Origin: Paramecium pentaurelia
Lineage: Eukaryota; Ciliophora; Oligohymenophorea; Peniculida; Parameciidae
Length of the DNA stretch: 64,000 bases
Assembly: GCA_905183005.1 (NCBI GenBank)
Contig: CAJJDO010000009.1
Coordinates: 423,891-487,890, forward strand
Reading direction: 5' to 3'
Part shown: positions 1-13,731 of the stretch, piece by piece
Layout of the letters: each line of letters begins with the position of its first letter
Numbering within the stretch: the stretch's first letter is position 1
Notes under the pieces: model-generated
Seen by the model: the letters and a program-made list of their open reading frames with translations, nothing else
Database searches by the model: none
What the model was told of the DNA's origin: nothing
Position numbers and translations under genes: made by a program

Positions 1-2585
1 GATTTTTAATGAAGTAAAAAGAAGAATTAGAATAAAAGCTTAAGCCTTTTAATAAATAGATTCATGATTTATAAGTTTAATTAGAAAAATTATAATTAGA
101 AAAAGAAAGAACTAGTAAAAGTCCTGATGAATTTTTAAATTAACTTGATTAATTTGATAAAAAAACAACATAATTATAGGTTTAAATAGAATAAATTAAT
201 AGTTATATAGAGAGATAATTAGATTTATAAAGTTTGATAAGAGATTCAAAAGAAAAGACATTAAAAGAATTAAGTGAGAAAAAATCAGAAGAGAAAAGAT
301 TAATTAATGAAATTGCTTAAAAATAAGAAAGATTAGATTAAAATAATGAAGATAGAAAAGAGAAAAATTAATATTCAACAGTATTAAGAGCATTAACAAG
401 AGCATCTTAAGCAGGTTAATTAAAAATTTGTGGAAGATTAGGAGATTTAGGAACAATTGATCCTAAATATGAATGTGCTATTACAACAGCTTGTCCTGGA
501 TTGGATGGTATAGTTGTGGAAAATGATTAAGATGCCGTAGATTGTATTAATTTTTTAAAATAGAATTAAGTAGGCAGAGCTTTATTTATACCTATAAACA
601 AAGTACCTGAAAATGTTATATAATTTATGGAAAGACCATTTAAATCACTTGATAAGACTCTTAGATTATTTGATTTAATCAATTTTAAAGATACAAAATA
701 TAGAGGTGTTTTCTATAATTTATTAAGAGATACATTAGTTGTAGATAATATTGAGATTGCAAGAGATATTGGAATAGGTTAAAGAAAAAGAGTTGTAACA
801 TTAGATGGTAAATTAGTTGAATAAAGTGGAGTCATGTCAGGTGGTCCAGAATAGAGGAAAGGAGGAATGTCTAGTAAATTTTATGAGGAACTTTCTAATG
901 ATTAAAGAGAATAATTAATTAAGGAAAGAAACTAACTCAAAGAAAAATTAGATTAAACTAAATTTGAAATCTTAGCACTTGAAAAAAAGTTGAGAGAAAC
1001 CTTATCTGATGAAGAAATGGTCAATTCAAAACATAAATAAAGATTGGTTGATAAAAATATGCTTTAAGAATAAATTAATGATAATAAAAAGTAAATGGAA
1101 ATCCTTTAGATTTAATATTAAGAATGCCATTATAATTAATAGAAAAATTAAGAAGTTAAAAAAGAGATTGAAGTTATATAAAGAGAAATAGAAAAAGTCT
1201 AAAGTAAAACTTGTTTAGATTAATAAGATCTATAAGGAATAGATGATAAATTAAAAGAAATTGCTAATCAAGATCTCAATTCTGCTAAAGATATGTTTAG
1301 TAATTATACTTAAACATTTGAAACATATTAATAAGAACTTCTTAAAGTTATTACATAAAAAACTATTACTGGTAAAAAAATTGTTTAAAATACTTAAAAT
1401 ATTCAATTAGAGACTGAAAATTTGGAAAAATTAAAGGAATAACTAAAAAGAATATAAGATAAAAAATATTAAGATAGTAATGTTGTAGAAGTACATAAAT
1501 AATAATTACATCGATTATAAAGTTCATTAAATGTAGTCAAAGCATAATAAGCAATATTCTCTAAATAAATTGATGATCTAGTAAAAACAATTACATCTAT
1601 TAATACAGTGATTGAAGAAACAGAAGATAAAAAACAAGCATTTATCTTAAAAAAAAACATAGAAAAATAAGATTAAGAAAAAAATAGAATAAAATAAAGG
1701 GAATTAATAGATGAACATAAAGAATACTTTTTAGCATTTAATTCAGATTCTGGAAATCCTAATTTATTTTTTTAAATCCATCAAGACAACATTTTTTGTT
1801 AATAATTACTTACAGAAATATAAAAAGTTAGAAATGAATATTATTAAAAATTTAGGGAATTTTTTATTCCTGCAGGAATTGAGGAATTCTTACCAGAATC
1901 TATACCAAAAGATATTTAACTTATAAAAGATGCTAGTAAATTATTTGCAAAATAATAAAACTTAATTGATATCTATACTGAATTAGGAACATCTGATAAT
2001 AAAAATAAGGATAAAAATTTAATGAAAATTTTTATGGACAGATCAATAGATTATGAAATTAAGTTAAAAAGAGCAAAAGATGATGAAATTAATTTTTAAT
2101 AAGAAAAATCAAGTAATGAAGATCTATTTTAAGAAAGAAAAATATAATTTGCTAAAACTTTAAAAAATGTTGAATTAAAATTATAAGAAATATATAAACA
2201 TCTCAGTATGGGAGGGGAAGCAGAAATTAAAGTTATTGATGAATTAGAAATTTTTAAAGAAGGATTATAATTTATGGTAAAACCTCCAAATAAAACATGG
2301 AAATAGATATCTAAATTATCAGGAGGTGAAAAAACATTAGCTTCTTTGAGTTTGATGCTTGCAATACATTTCTATAGACCAACTCCAATATATATACTTG
2401 ATGAAATTGATGCAGCTTTAGATTTTAAAAATGTTAAAATAGTAGCAGAATTTTTGGATAAAATAGATTCTCAATTTATTATTGTTTCATTAAGAACCAA
2501 TATGTTTGAAAAAGCAACAAATCTTATTGGACTATATATGAGAGACACCAATCATTCAACAGAAGTTATTTAATTAGAAATCTGA
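1..2585 (+). CDS. SMC4: Condensin subunit SMC4, 5'-truncated by window edge
   Basis: Structural-maintenance-of-chromosomes ATPase of the condensin complex, acting in chromosome compaction. One open frame runs from base 3 to the TGA at 2583-2585 (about 860 codons, no intron needed) when TAA/TAG are read as Gln. Order of parts: coiled coil rich in Glu/Lys/Gln (about 9-400); hinge with GRLGDLGTIDPKYE near 435-475, the wording typical of SMC4 rather than SMC1/2/3; the post-hinge stretch RVVTLDGKLVEQSGVMSGG near 790-845; a second long coiled coil; then the ABC signature LSGGEKTLASLSLMLAI near 2315-2360 and Walker B YILDEIDAALD near 2390-2420. The N-terminal Walker A head lies upstream of the window. 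The subtype call rests on the hinge and post-hinge wording; membership of the SMC family is certain. Confidence 0.93.
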
Positions 2586-4822
2586 AATTTATAATAAATT
2601 ATTAATAATTAAATTAATTAAGTGTTATTAAATTATTAAATTAAAATCATTTGATATTAGAATTCTAAAAGGATTTTAAATTTAAGAAATTTTATAATCA
2701 TTCAATGATCATTATCAAAATATTATTCCATAATAAGATTGAATAAAAAACTTTAATTTTATTTGAAACATCAAACTTCTATTTATTAAAATATTAACAA
2801 TTTTTAGATATATCAGTTTATGATATTTTCAAAAATCACTGATATATATGATTTTGCTTAATATATATAATTTTAATTAATATTAATGAAATTTTATACT
2901 ATAAACTATCATATTATCATCTTATTAGAAAATGTTTGACAAATTAAAGAAAGAGTAGTTGGTTATTTCAAATTATACTTCAAAGATTAAATATTTTAAC
3001 AAAATTATTTAAATGTTATGTACAATAGATTTTGAATAAAATAGATTTGTTGTTTTATTTAGGAGTTCATAAATTATAGATTTTATTATCGAATAAAAAT
3101 TTGTCAAATGAAGTAAATAATTTTAAAACAATTAATGTAATCGGTACATAGTAATAAATATTAATAATCAAAAATATATTGAAGAAACCTAAAATGGAAA
3201 TATTTTTCATTTAAATTATTAGCTTCTTCATTCAATTTCTATAATCTTATGATTTGAGTTTATTTAAATATTATTTTATGATATATTTATTATGCATAGT
3301 ATTAAATAAATTATGAAATTTATCTTATAATATTTTTATTAATAAAAAGATATTTCTCAAATTATATAAAGCATTTTGCTTAATTTCAAAAGATGATATA
3401 AATAATCCAAACTTTTTCAATTCTAATAATCATAAGTATTTCTATATGAACAGAAATTTTGTTGTATAGTGCACAACTCTATCTGAAGAACTGATTTAGA
3501 AGGTGGAAAGTTTAACATAATGGATTTATAGAGTAAAAAGATGTTTGAATAGTTTAAATTAGTTATGTGAATCCAATAACTTAAGTCTAAAGACCACAGA
3601 GTTAGCTGCCTAAATAATTTAAATTTGTCTAAGTTAATAGTGTTGTAATTTAAATAACATTTTGCTTATAGCCATTACATCATTCTTCATTTCTGTTAAG
3701 GTTTTGTAGATATATATTTTAGTATAATGAATGTTAAAGCTTTATTTAGTTTACTATGTAAGATTGTATCCTTTTGGGAAATAGTACATTCTCAAAGAAA
3801 GACTTTCTTGAAATGGAATTGTAAATTTTGAATCTCATTCATTTTGACATGAATCTCATTACTATATGTGATTTACTATAAGAGGAATAAACAAAATATA
3901 TTGATTTAATATTATTTGTAACATTGGACTCAGAATTTTGGTCTTTCTCAAAATTCGATTTATTTAAGGCCATTTAATAATTTTATAATAATCATCAGAA
4001 TGTCTAAAATGAAACAACAAACTAAGTATATTAATCTAACTATCATAATAGATAATCAGTTTAATTCAAACTAAAGTAAATTTGTTGATTAAAATGGATG
4101 ATGAATAAAAAAGTATTTTTTAATAGAAAAGAAAAAGAATTTAAAAATAGAAATCTAAAAGTAAAATATATTTCAAAAATCATAATTATAAAAAGTCTTA
4201 TCTAAAAACGAAATATTCATAAATTTGAAAATCCTATGAAATAGATTATAAAATATATCATTAAGAATAAAAATAATAATAAAATTATTAACTTTCTATA
4301 AAGTATCTTAATTTTAATCTCATTATAGTATTTTAAAATTTAAATATAATTTTTTAACATAATATACAAGTAGAATTTTAATTCTAAAACTCTTCAAAAT
4401 TCACAATAAATATATACTACAGATAAGTAATATGAATAATTAAATTACATATATGTAATTATTCTTTAATATTTATATATTTCTTAAATGAGACTTAAAT
4501 TAATATATTATTCCAAATTCTTTTTAAAGGAAAGAAGAATTCATATATATATTATAGATGATAAAACTATAATCACAATAAAATTATTGATTTTCATTTA
4601 CAGATTAATTATATAGAATTAATTATTATCGAAAATATATCCATCTCTTCTATAAATTATCCAGAAATTAATTAAATGAATCTCTATATAGATTAGGTAT
4701 CTTTAATTATAAATTGTCTTAATGTTAGGCTTAGTATTTTTGACTAGATATAGATTGCTCATATTTTATTATTACTAAGAATGAAGATGTATATTTGAAA
4801 TAAAATCTTTATTTAATTAAAA
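2586..4822. other. 2.2-kb stretch with no supportable gene
   Basis: Unusually long for this gene-dense window. Very AT-rich. I checked both strands in the ciliate code. The longest open stretches are a 59-codon plus-strand frame (2932-3111) and a 119-codon minus-strand frame (3789 down to 3430) with no motif I recognise. Composition around 3430-3860 is a little less biased than the rest, so a decayed gene there is possible. No tRNA, repeat or transposon signal seen. Confidence 0.5.
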
Positions 4823-5258
4823 ATGGTTGTCAAATCACTAGCTCACAAAAGAATTGTTCACAAGAGAACAAAGAGATTTGTTAGATTTGAATCAGAAGAC
4901 TATCCACACAAATTAAGACCTAGTTGGAGAAGACCAAGAGGTATTGATAACAGAGTGAGAAGAAGATTTAGAGGAAATAGACCTATGCCAAAAGCTGGTT
5001 ATAGAGGTGATAAAAAAACAAGGTATATAAAAATAACATCCAATTAGATATTTGGATTAAACAGGTTTCAGAAAATTATTAATCACAAATGAAAAGGATC
5101 TTGAATTATTACTTACAAATAATAGAACTTTTGCAGGTGAATTGGCTCATAATCTCTCTGCCAGAAAAAGAGCTACACTTGTAAGAAGAGCAGCCGAACT
5201 CAATGTTAGATTGACTAATGGCAAAGGAAAAATTAGAGCAGAAGAAAAAAAAGAATGA
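4823..5258 (+). CDS. RPL32: 60S ribosomal protein eL32
   Basis: Large-subunit ribosomal protein of cytosolic ribosomes, about 136 aa, a normal length. The first exon (4823-5022) encodes the family N-terminus, with HKRTKRFVRFESEDYPHKL and WRRPRGIDNRVRRRFRG followed by GYRGDKKT. A 25-nt intron (5023-5047, GTA...TAG) splits an Arg codon. The second exon continues TGFRKLLITNEKDLELLL, then the AGELAHNLSARKRATLVRRA segment, ending at TGA 5256-5258. The ATG at 4823 is the only in-frame start that gives the canonical N-terminus. Strong basic composition and a full-length match to family expectations make this one of the safest calls in the window. Confidence 0.97.
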
Positions 5259-5333
5259 TTTCATCTGTACAATATATAAACATACATTAAATTACAATTA
5301 ATATAATTTATATAATTCACACTCTTTCATTTT

Positions 5334-8300
5334 TCATTAATCAATTGATTCAGTTTGTCTATAATTGATGGAATATTGATAATCTAAGTTAATTCAGAGT
5401 AATTATGGAGTTTCATACATTCCTAATTAAATATAAATAAAAAATTACCTATATTGTTGAAAAGAAGAATTACCTTAAATTAAATGTTTCATCATATAAA
5501 CAAAGTTCTTATAAGATTTCCTTCCTATAATTATTTCTAAACTATTTAGATAATCTAGTTTATCTGGAATTAGCTAATTTTTTTTTATTTTATTATTGTA
5601 AATCTCTAAATTCCTTAGATCTCAGATCAAAATCATAATCAATTTCTGGAAATGCTTCTGAGAGTACATGTTAAAATACTTTCTCGAATGTAGATTTTTA
5701 AAGATATTTGAGGAATAATAATTAAGAAATTACATTTATTTTTCTATTTCCCCTATTTATAATATTTTAAGCAGTATCTTACCATAAAATAAAATATTAA
5801 TCTATTGATATTGAAACAGAATTAAATACTTAAATCATACTCATAATATCCTTTAATATAAATCTATTGAGAATTTCCAATATATTATTCTTATATTAAA
5901 TAGTGTAATACATTTGATCAACTTAATCACCTCCATTTAATTTAAGTAATTCTTAGATTAAAAATACTATAATCTGTTAATTTTGTTGAACTGTTATACT
6001 TTCATATTGTTTCAATATTATTGTTTCCAATAAACTTATGCAACTCTTCTTTAAAATCATAGCAATATCATAAGAATTAATTGATTATGCAATCTATAAT
6101 CTTTCTTAAAGAAGATTAAATATATTTGGTGTCAATTAAATGAGATTTAATAATAATAATTCTTCAATGATTCTTAATATTGTTGACATATGACTAAATT
6201 CTGTATCTTCCATAAATTCCTTTTCATGTGTTAAATACAAATTACTAAATAAAATACCTGTTGCATTATTGTCTGAATTAGGATCATATTCTTATAATAA
6301 AAACTGTAATAAATCAAAAATATTATTTTCTTTTGAGTCTAAATTAGTATCAATCAAAATTATTGCTAACTTAAATAAATGACTTAAATTAGATCCTAAA
6401 GGAAAGGAAACAAATAATGCAAGAAACATATCACATAAAGCTCCTATTAATAATAATGATTTAGTTTTCATTAATAAAATGATATCTGAGTTTTCAATAA
6501 CTTTAACCAAAATTTACATAGAATTTACATTAGTTTCTGAATATTTTTAAATTAGATTTTCTAATAAAGACAACAATGGCCATAAAATATTTGATTTTTA
6601 TAAATTACATAATAATTTAACAATTACAGGTGCAACTTATTCAAAAAATGTAATATTTCTAAAATCAAAATTAGGACCTAAATATTATATAATACTCTTT
6701 ATGCACATCAAAGTTTAATATTAAACTATTTAATCTTATGAATTGCTTAATAATAATCTAGCATATTCTAATATTTAAGGTAATTCAGAATCACTAAAAC
6801 AATTACAATAGTTTCTACATAAGAATGCAAATCTTCTCTAACATTAAACAGTATTTGTCTTTATTAAATATTATAAAACTGGTTAAATTTATATTGGTTA
6901 TATTTTTAATTTTGTAGTTAACCTTGGTGTTGATCCTAATAATGCAAAGAAGCTCTCCAAAATTTATTAACTAGCATTAAAATTACTATTTATTAATTAT
7001 TGCATTATTTCAGTAATTTTCTAAATGAATAACTCTGGAAATCTTTACATTAATTGATCTTAACATATTAAACAAATTGTAAATATAGGACATTACATTT
7101 CATTTTTTGCATCATCAATTGTTAAATCTTCTTCTTATTCAATAAGTTCTTCATCACTAAGATCAGTTGGTATTGCAGCAATTTTTATTAGTTATTCAAT
7201 TAGGAATTACATATTCTCTTAAAAGAATGAATTTAAGAGCTAATTAATTGATTGGATTGTTTATTTAAATTATTATGAATTAGCTTCTTAAAGTTTCTTT
7301 TTATAAAATTGTTCATCTCTAAAAAACAATAAAGATTTTAGTATTTTTAATATTCCAATTAAACCAGTTCTTAAAACTCTTTTGTCTTCCCATTCATTCT
7401 ATATTATTAATTTTAATAAAATTAAATAATCTTAAAAACCTTAATTAATACAGAATGAGAATAAACTTTAAATATTACCTAAACTATGAATCAAAGTTTT
7501 AAGATTTGGTTATAAGAATTTTTATTACGATATATTTTTTAATAGAAATGCTGTTTTTTCTAACAATAACATAAATACTAAATGTATTTTTTCTCTAAAA
7601 TATTATATTATTATATAATTACTATTCGTATTCTTAATTTAAGGACATTATTGATAATGATAATAGTCTATCCAATTTTTTAGAGATTTTATTAACAAAT
7701 GAATCATTATTTATATTTTATTACAATTCTTATTATTGTAATTAGGTGATATTCTTCCAAAGAAGTAATAGATTATTCCAAATTGCCTAAAAGAATTAAA
7801 TTTATTATAGTTTAAATGCAGCTATATTATAATTATATTTAATACTATTTCTATTTAAAATTACATTCTATTAAACTACTTTGAGTGTAACAATTAGATC
7901 ATAAGTCATAGCACTATTAGTTGATCCACTTTATATAATAGTTTGAAGTCCTTATATAAAAAAATTTCCTAATCCTTAAAATTTTATAGGGAAATCATGT
8001 TTAGCAATGACTCCTAGGATCAAATTAATTTCTGTTTTAAATTTATCATCTTAAACAACTCCTAAAAAGGATATTATTTTATCCTTCACATGAGTTTTTA
8101 ATTCTTCTGAAATATATTATATTTTTTGACTATCTTTTAATTAACATTTAGTCCAATTTCTAACTATAATATTTTTGATTAATAATAATGCTTAGAATTT
8201 ATTTAAATAAACCTTAAATATATTATAATTTAAAGAAATACCTAACTATTTTCAAAAATCTAAATAAGTGACACTAAAATGTATGGATAATTTTATTCCA

Positions 8301-8412
8301 AATTTCTTAAATAGGAATCTGCTTCTTTTCCACTCTATTGATTTTTAGTGGTCATAATTATGTTAAATGCTTCTTCTATTTTTTAAGGATCAGGGATTTC
8401 TGTACTATGCAT
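5334..8412 (-). CDS. Importin-beta / karyopherin-like nuclear transport receptor
   Basis: Large alpha-helical protein, roughly 1000 aa, reading from ATG 8410-8412 to TGA 5334-5336. The N-terminus looks like an importin-beta N domain: EADSYLRNLEQNYPYILVSL, then, after a 29-nt intron (8213-8241), NKFQALLLIKNIIVRNW, matching the family's 'A.iyLKN.v.r.W' pattern. The middle has the acidic EELIEQEEDLTIDDAK before long HEAT-like leucine-rich helices (for example KSLLLIGALCDMFLALF near 6450). A last short exon follows an intron near 5440. Several further mini-introns are needed and not all were placed. Such receptors carry cargo through nuclear pores with Ran. Which importin this is (importin-7/8/11-like or another) I cannot say. 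Confidence 0.68.
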
Positions 8413-8534
8413 TAGAAAATAATCTTTAATATAAATTCTTTTTATTAATTTACACAAATATTTTCAAAATAAAATGTCTCTTATACCACAGCGAATTTAT
8501 TATCCTGGAATATATTTTAATTTTGAGATTTTAT

Positions 8535-10061
8535 TCAAGTCTAATATCTCTTAAGTGCATAATTTATAGATTTAATTTGTCTATAAGGAACTATATATAT
8601 TATATGATAAAATTACTCTTCATAAAATTATTTAAATAAATTTAGATAATTTTAATTTAAGGGTGATGTTCCTAATTTTTATTTAATAAGATCAGATCTA
8701 TATTCATCAATATTAAAATCATTTTTTATAATTTAAGATTCAACAATATTTTTTAGAGTATCATAAAATATTGATTAATTTACAACTAATAAAATATCCT
8801 TTTTTGTACTATTTCCAATATATTTTAAAGTGATATCAGCCAAAAATTTTGATTGAATATTCTATATAATAGGGTTTTCATTCAAGATCTTTGAAGGTGG
8901 ATTAATGGCCTCAGGTTATGTACCACAAACAAAGCATCCTATTTTTTATGCTTTAGCAACATGTGAAAAAACTTAATTTAACCATTTAAATCTAAGTGTT
9001 TATAATTCTTAAGTTATTTTTTAAGGGTTAATTTGATTTAAAAACAATTTTAATTTATCTTCAATTCCTAATCCACCTAAAATTAAATGAGGTTAATTTG
9101 AATCTTATCTTTACATAGAAAATTAATATAATAATGATTCTAATGTGTATGGTACTTCAAAACCTTATTAAATACCTGTAAGAATTAATTTAGAATTATC
9201 AATTCTGAGATACTTTTTTAATTCTTAAACAATAGGTTCATAATCAGTAACTAAAACTTATTCAACTTTATCTTTAAAAACTTTATTAGATTCTAAATTA
9301 CTAGTTATTTTATTTATTATATCAAATTTTTTATTCTCATCTAATTAAGTAATAGTCACAGGAGCTAAATTCAAAATAACTGCATCAAATCTTTTCTCAG
9401 CTATCAATTATTTTGTATCTGTTATATCTTCATAATTATTTGGATAAACACCTTACATTCTTATAGTAATTCCAGATTTATGAGTTAATGTTGCTGTACT
9501 AGTTAATTTATTTGGATCATATCTGACAATTAAATTCCAATAACTTTATCTCTTTATGTTATATAAATCCAAAACTACAGGTGTAAACATTCTTGTATTA
9601 GTAATAGCACCAACACTTCCATCTATTTCAACTAAATCTTCAAAATGAGCATTCTCTGCTAACTAATGATAATAATATTATAATCTGGAAATCAAATTTT
9701 TATCAAATAAATAAGGATGGTTTTAGTAAAATTTATAAATTTCTTTATACAATTCAGTATCTGATTTATCAGCATATTAATATAAAGAATTTAAAATTTC
9801 AACTGCAAATTAAGCAGATTTTAATTTTGTTAAATCATTGTTATGAAAAACTAACTTTGCAGTATTTGCTAATTTTTATCCAATATTAGGATTTATAAAT
9901 CTTGAGTTTTCTAAACTTAACACAGCATATGGTAAGTCATTTGAATAGATCAAACTATCTTCGATTTATTCTATTTTTTCTATAAATACACTTTTTATGT
10001 AATTATATAGCTTAGTCTTTTCTCTACAAACCTTATAAAATGAAAAATATTTATTTAACAT
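8535..10061 (-). CDS. Unrecognised protein, about 508 aa
   Basis: Single open frame without introns from ATG 10059-10061 to TGA 8535-8537. The frame is rich in TAA/TAG glutamines and has a normal ciliate protein composition. I do not recognise the family. It shows no clear membrane segments; the sequence is mixed alpha/beta, with hydrophobic strands such as FDAVILNLAPVTI and LILGGLGIEDKL in the middle and a Cys pair in KIGCFVCGTQPEAINPP. It ends in a lysine/tyrosine-rich helix. An in-frame ATG further upstream (near 10148) would add a hydrophobic stretch, but the base composition there looks non-coding, so I prefer 10061. Its neighbours are minus-strand genes in the same orientation with gaps of 122 and 213 bases, giving no functional clue. 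Confidence 0.6.
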
Positions 10062-10274
10062 AATTATAAATTTTATTATTTTTTGAATAAAATAATAGTT
10101 AACATAATATAAATATAATAGATATATGCATAAGAATATTAAATTCAATATTTTATATCTAATTTAATAATATAATAGATATTTGTAAATACTATCTGCA
10201 TCTAATTATATTTAATAGATAAATTATCTTAAAATGTCTTAATAATATCATTAACATAAAAGTATAACAGAAAA

Positions 10275-13248
10275 TCATGTGAAATTGATATCTGGAACTA
10301 GAACTTCTTTAGCAAATACTGGTAGCTTTAGAGATTCTTCTTTTAAGAATTCAAGTGGCCATTCTACTCCAAATCCTACAATTTCATGTTATAAAGTAAA
10401 ATAACTTTATAAATTAGCACTTGATTTAAATTATTTAAGTTATTTAAATGTTAAGACACAATCATCAGGATAGCATGCAAAGATTTATCTATATAATATT
10501 GTATTATTCTATTTATAACAAATGATAATACTCTAATTTAAAATTGTATTTATTTCACTAAATCAGGATCATTGGGTTTACGATAATCAGTTATGTGAAA
10601 ATGTTCATTATACAAATCTCTCCTTAAATCATATGCAAATCTTCTCCCTTCTCCAATTTTTATAGAATCCTCTATTAAAATAGCTATTTCTGAATCTCTT
10701 GATCCTTTTAAACTTCTATCATTAATATTTGCTGAACCACATAAAACTTTTGAATCATCTACAATCATTAGTTTTGTATGAACATAAACAATTTCTGTTT
10801 TTGGTTGTCCCTTAGAATTTACACCATGATTTCTTAATCCTGATATAGTCAAATATTAACTAATATTTGGGATGTCTTTTAATTATTCAATTAAAGATTA
10901 TCCACCTCTACATATACTATAATATTCATAATGAAGTTATAATTTCATCAAATTAGCTTTATTATCATCTATTTCTCCTTCAAAACCTGGTAATAAGGGT
11001 AATACAATCATAATATGAAACTATTATTAATTATAATAAGCTTATTTGATTCTTTATACTATAGCCAGACCTACTGGATTAAGTAATGGTTCACCTGCTA
11101 ATGAAGTCATAAAAAATTGATTTTCAATATAAATGTAATAAGATGAATGTTAAATTAAATGTATCATAGCTTTTTATATAGAATTTTCAGTGTGATTTTT
11201 TGATAAACCTAATGACCATTTATTTGCAGATCTTAAAATTTATATAGAACAAGATCCAGATTTAGATGTTTTTCTCACATCTAATTTAATTTTCTCATTA
11301 TTAATTTATGGTTTATCAGCTTGTTAAAAAGATGGAGTTCTTTTCTTGGCTTAAAATAAATAATTAGAATCTTCAATTTGTGATTATTTATTCATTGCAT
11401 TTAAAATATCTTCTTCAATTTAAAAACCTTCCTTAACCATATAAAATGAGGCACTTTTAGTTCTTTATTTATCTTCTTTAATATATTGTTATTTTTCTTC
11501 AGATTAATTAGATTAAATTTAAATTTAAGATTAAACTAATTAAATTTAAACATTTTAATTATTTATATTTGGAGATGCTAAACTTGATTCAGGTGTTTAT
11601 TATTATTAATATTAGTTGTTTTCATTGGATAAATGTAATTTAGTTAATAAAAAATGTTCTAATCTTGAAGATATTTATGATAATTTAAGTTTATATCTAT
11701 CCCATCTATTTAAAGATTCCAAATTATCTTATAATTATAAAATAGAATATTCATTTTTTTTGGTTAAATCAATTAATACAAAATTCCAATATTATACAAA
11801 ATGTTTAGCTACATCCCTAACAGATCCTCCAACTATTTTAATTTAAACATCATGCCATGGCATTCTTGGTGTTTCTTCTCTATTAATATCAGATTACTTA
11901 AAGTTAGTTACATCTCTAAAATCAGAAATTCTACTATTTGAATAATCACATCCTGGAAATTAACCTTTATATTCTTCAAATAAAGGATGAGATTGGGTAT
12001 CATATCTACCATAACAAAGATCTAATCCTCCTATATAAGCAATTTATTAATCTATAACTACAATTTTTTCATGATGAGACCATAACATTGGAATTACACT
12101 ATTAGGATGTCGAACTACTGAAATATTTGAATGTAAATTATTTAATTTAGTTTAAGTATATTGTGAATTAATTGTTAAAGCTAATTTAGGTTCATTATAT
12201 ACAATAGAATAGATTTTAACACCTTCTATTGCTTTTTATTATAATAATTTATCTAATCTAAATTTTTCATTTTCATGTGAAGGTCTTTTTAAATATAATT
12301 CAGGAGATAACCACCAATCAGTTATAAAGATTTCTTCTTTTGCTGCTTCAATATCTTATCTAAGTTAATCAAAATAATTATGTCCATCTATAAAATATTT
12401 AGCAAAATTTCTATTTCTTATTGGAGAAAAGGAATCAAATGGATTCTTTTTGACTGATTAACTTTAATTAAATACTATTTAAGTTTAAACTACTAAGTCT
12501 ACAAATTCAAATTCATTATAACATCTAACTAAAAGATTTCTTGTGTTATTCTTAAATATTATTCCATATTTCTAATCAGTTTATTTCTTACCATAATGAA
12601 TTTAAAAACTCTAGTCAAATAATATCATATCTCTTATTCTAGATTACTCACCAAATTATTCATAACTTAAACATATACCTTCACAAGTCAATGTCAAATA
12701 TCTTCTTTAAAACTATTAATGACAACAAGTTAATCTTTCCCTACAATTAGCTCTCTTTTTAATAGGTATATTATACTTTGTGTCTTCCTCCAGATCTTTT
12801 ATCAACATAACAACTTAAATACTTTTTATTCACTTGAACATCTGAAAACTATAAAAATTGTTTTAATTTTTAATTAAATTCAGAATGCTCTAAGACTTCT
12901 TTTAAATAATTTATCAAATATAAAAAGTTATCTTATACAACAATATTATCTATTAAATTAAACATATGACTTGTTTTTCTTATTCTATATAATTAATATA
13001 TTTACACCTCCATTTCTAATTTTAGTATGAAATCTAAAATTCATAAACATTTTAATTCAATGCATTTCCATTTAAGAATTTAAACTATTTGCTATCTGTA
13101 AATTTGTTTTCAATGTACTAATGAAATACTTGATAATTTAATCCCTCAACTTAAAATTATTATTTTTGCTATTAATCTAAATTACTATCTTATTAAACAA
13201 TTCTTAAATATATTTTAACAATTACTTGTTCCTCCTCAAATAAGACAT
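10275..13248 (-). CDS. Phospholipase D (eukaryotic PLD with two HKD motifs)
   Basis: Hydrolyses phosphatidylcholine to phosphatidic acid and choline at membranes. From ATG 13246-13248 a 23-nt intron (13203-13225) joins the first exon to a basic N-terminal region. Next come a degenerate pre-catalytic block and SPIRNRNFAKYFIDGHNYF. The first HKD motif HHEKIVVID is followed by GGLDLCYGRYD and PWHDVQIKIVGG (near 11870-12130). A low-complexity Gln/Asn-rich insert (near 11500-11650) separates the halves. The second half has IENQFFM and the second HKD, VYVHTKLMIVDDSK, with GSANINDRS (10690-10790). A 23-nt intron (10509-10531) precedes the typical C-terminus VGFGVEWPLEFL. Both catalytic His/Lys/Asp triads are intact. 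The N-terminus may hold a divergent PX/PH region, but I cannot confirm it. Confidence 0.93.
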
Positions 13249-13731
13249 ATTAATTAATTATACAAATTAAATTAAAATAAGAATAATTTTATGTAATTTC
13301 TAATTTCTTAATACTTGTGATAATTCATAAGTATAAGATTTATAATTAAAGATTCAAATACAAACTATTTATAGTATTCCTCAATTTTTATATTAATTTA
13401 AATGGCCATTAAATATATAAAAACATTTGCATAAATATTCATAAATTAGTTTATTAAATATTGATATATAGTTTTACTTTCCAAATATTATTAATTCATT
13501 TCTAAATAAATAACTTAAAAAGGTATTATACTATAGTGATTTATAAAATAATAATGTAAAAAATTAAAGTTATTTATTTATTACTAAATCAAAGTTTATG
13601 TGATTCTTATTAGACTTAATAAAATACTTTATTTAAGTGCTAAAATCAAAAAATTTAGACATTATTAATATAAATCAAAAAATTTTCGACATTCTATTTG
13701 TTCTTAATATTTTTAATAAAACATTTCAGAA
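13249..13731. other. Intergenic, short imperfect direct repeat
   Basis: About 480 AT-rich bases upstream of the phospholipase D start with no coding signal. Two near-identical copies of a ~20-base unit beginning atcaaaaaatt and ending gacatt lie about 29 bases apart (near 13645 and 13674). It could be part of a promoter, but nothing more specific is visible. Confidence 0.4.
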
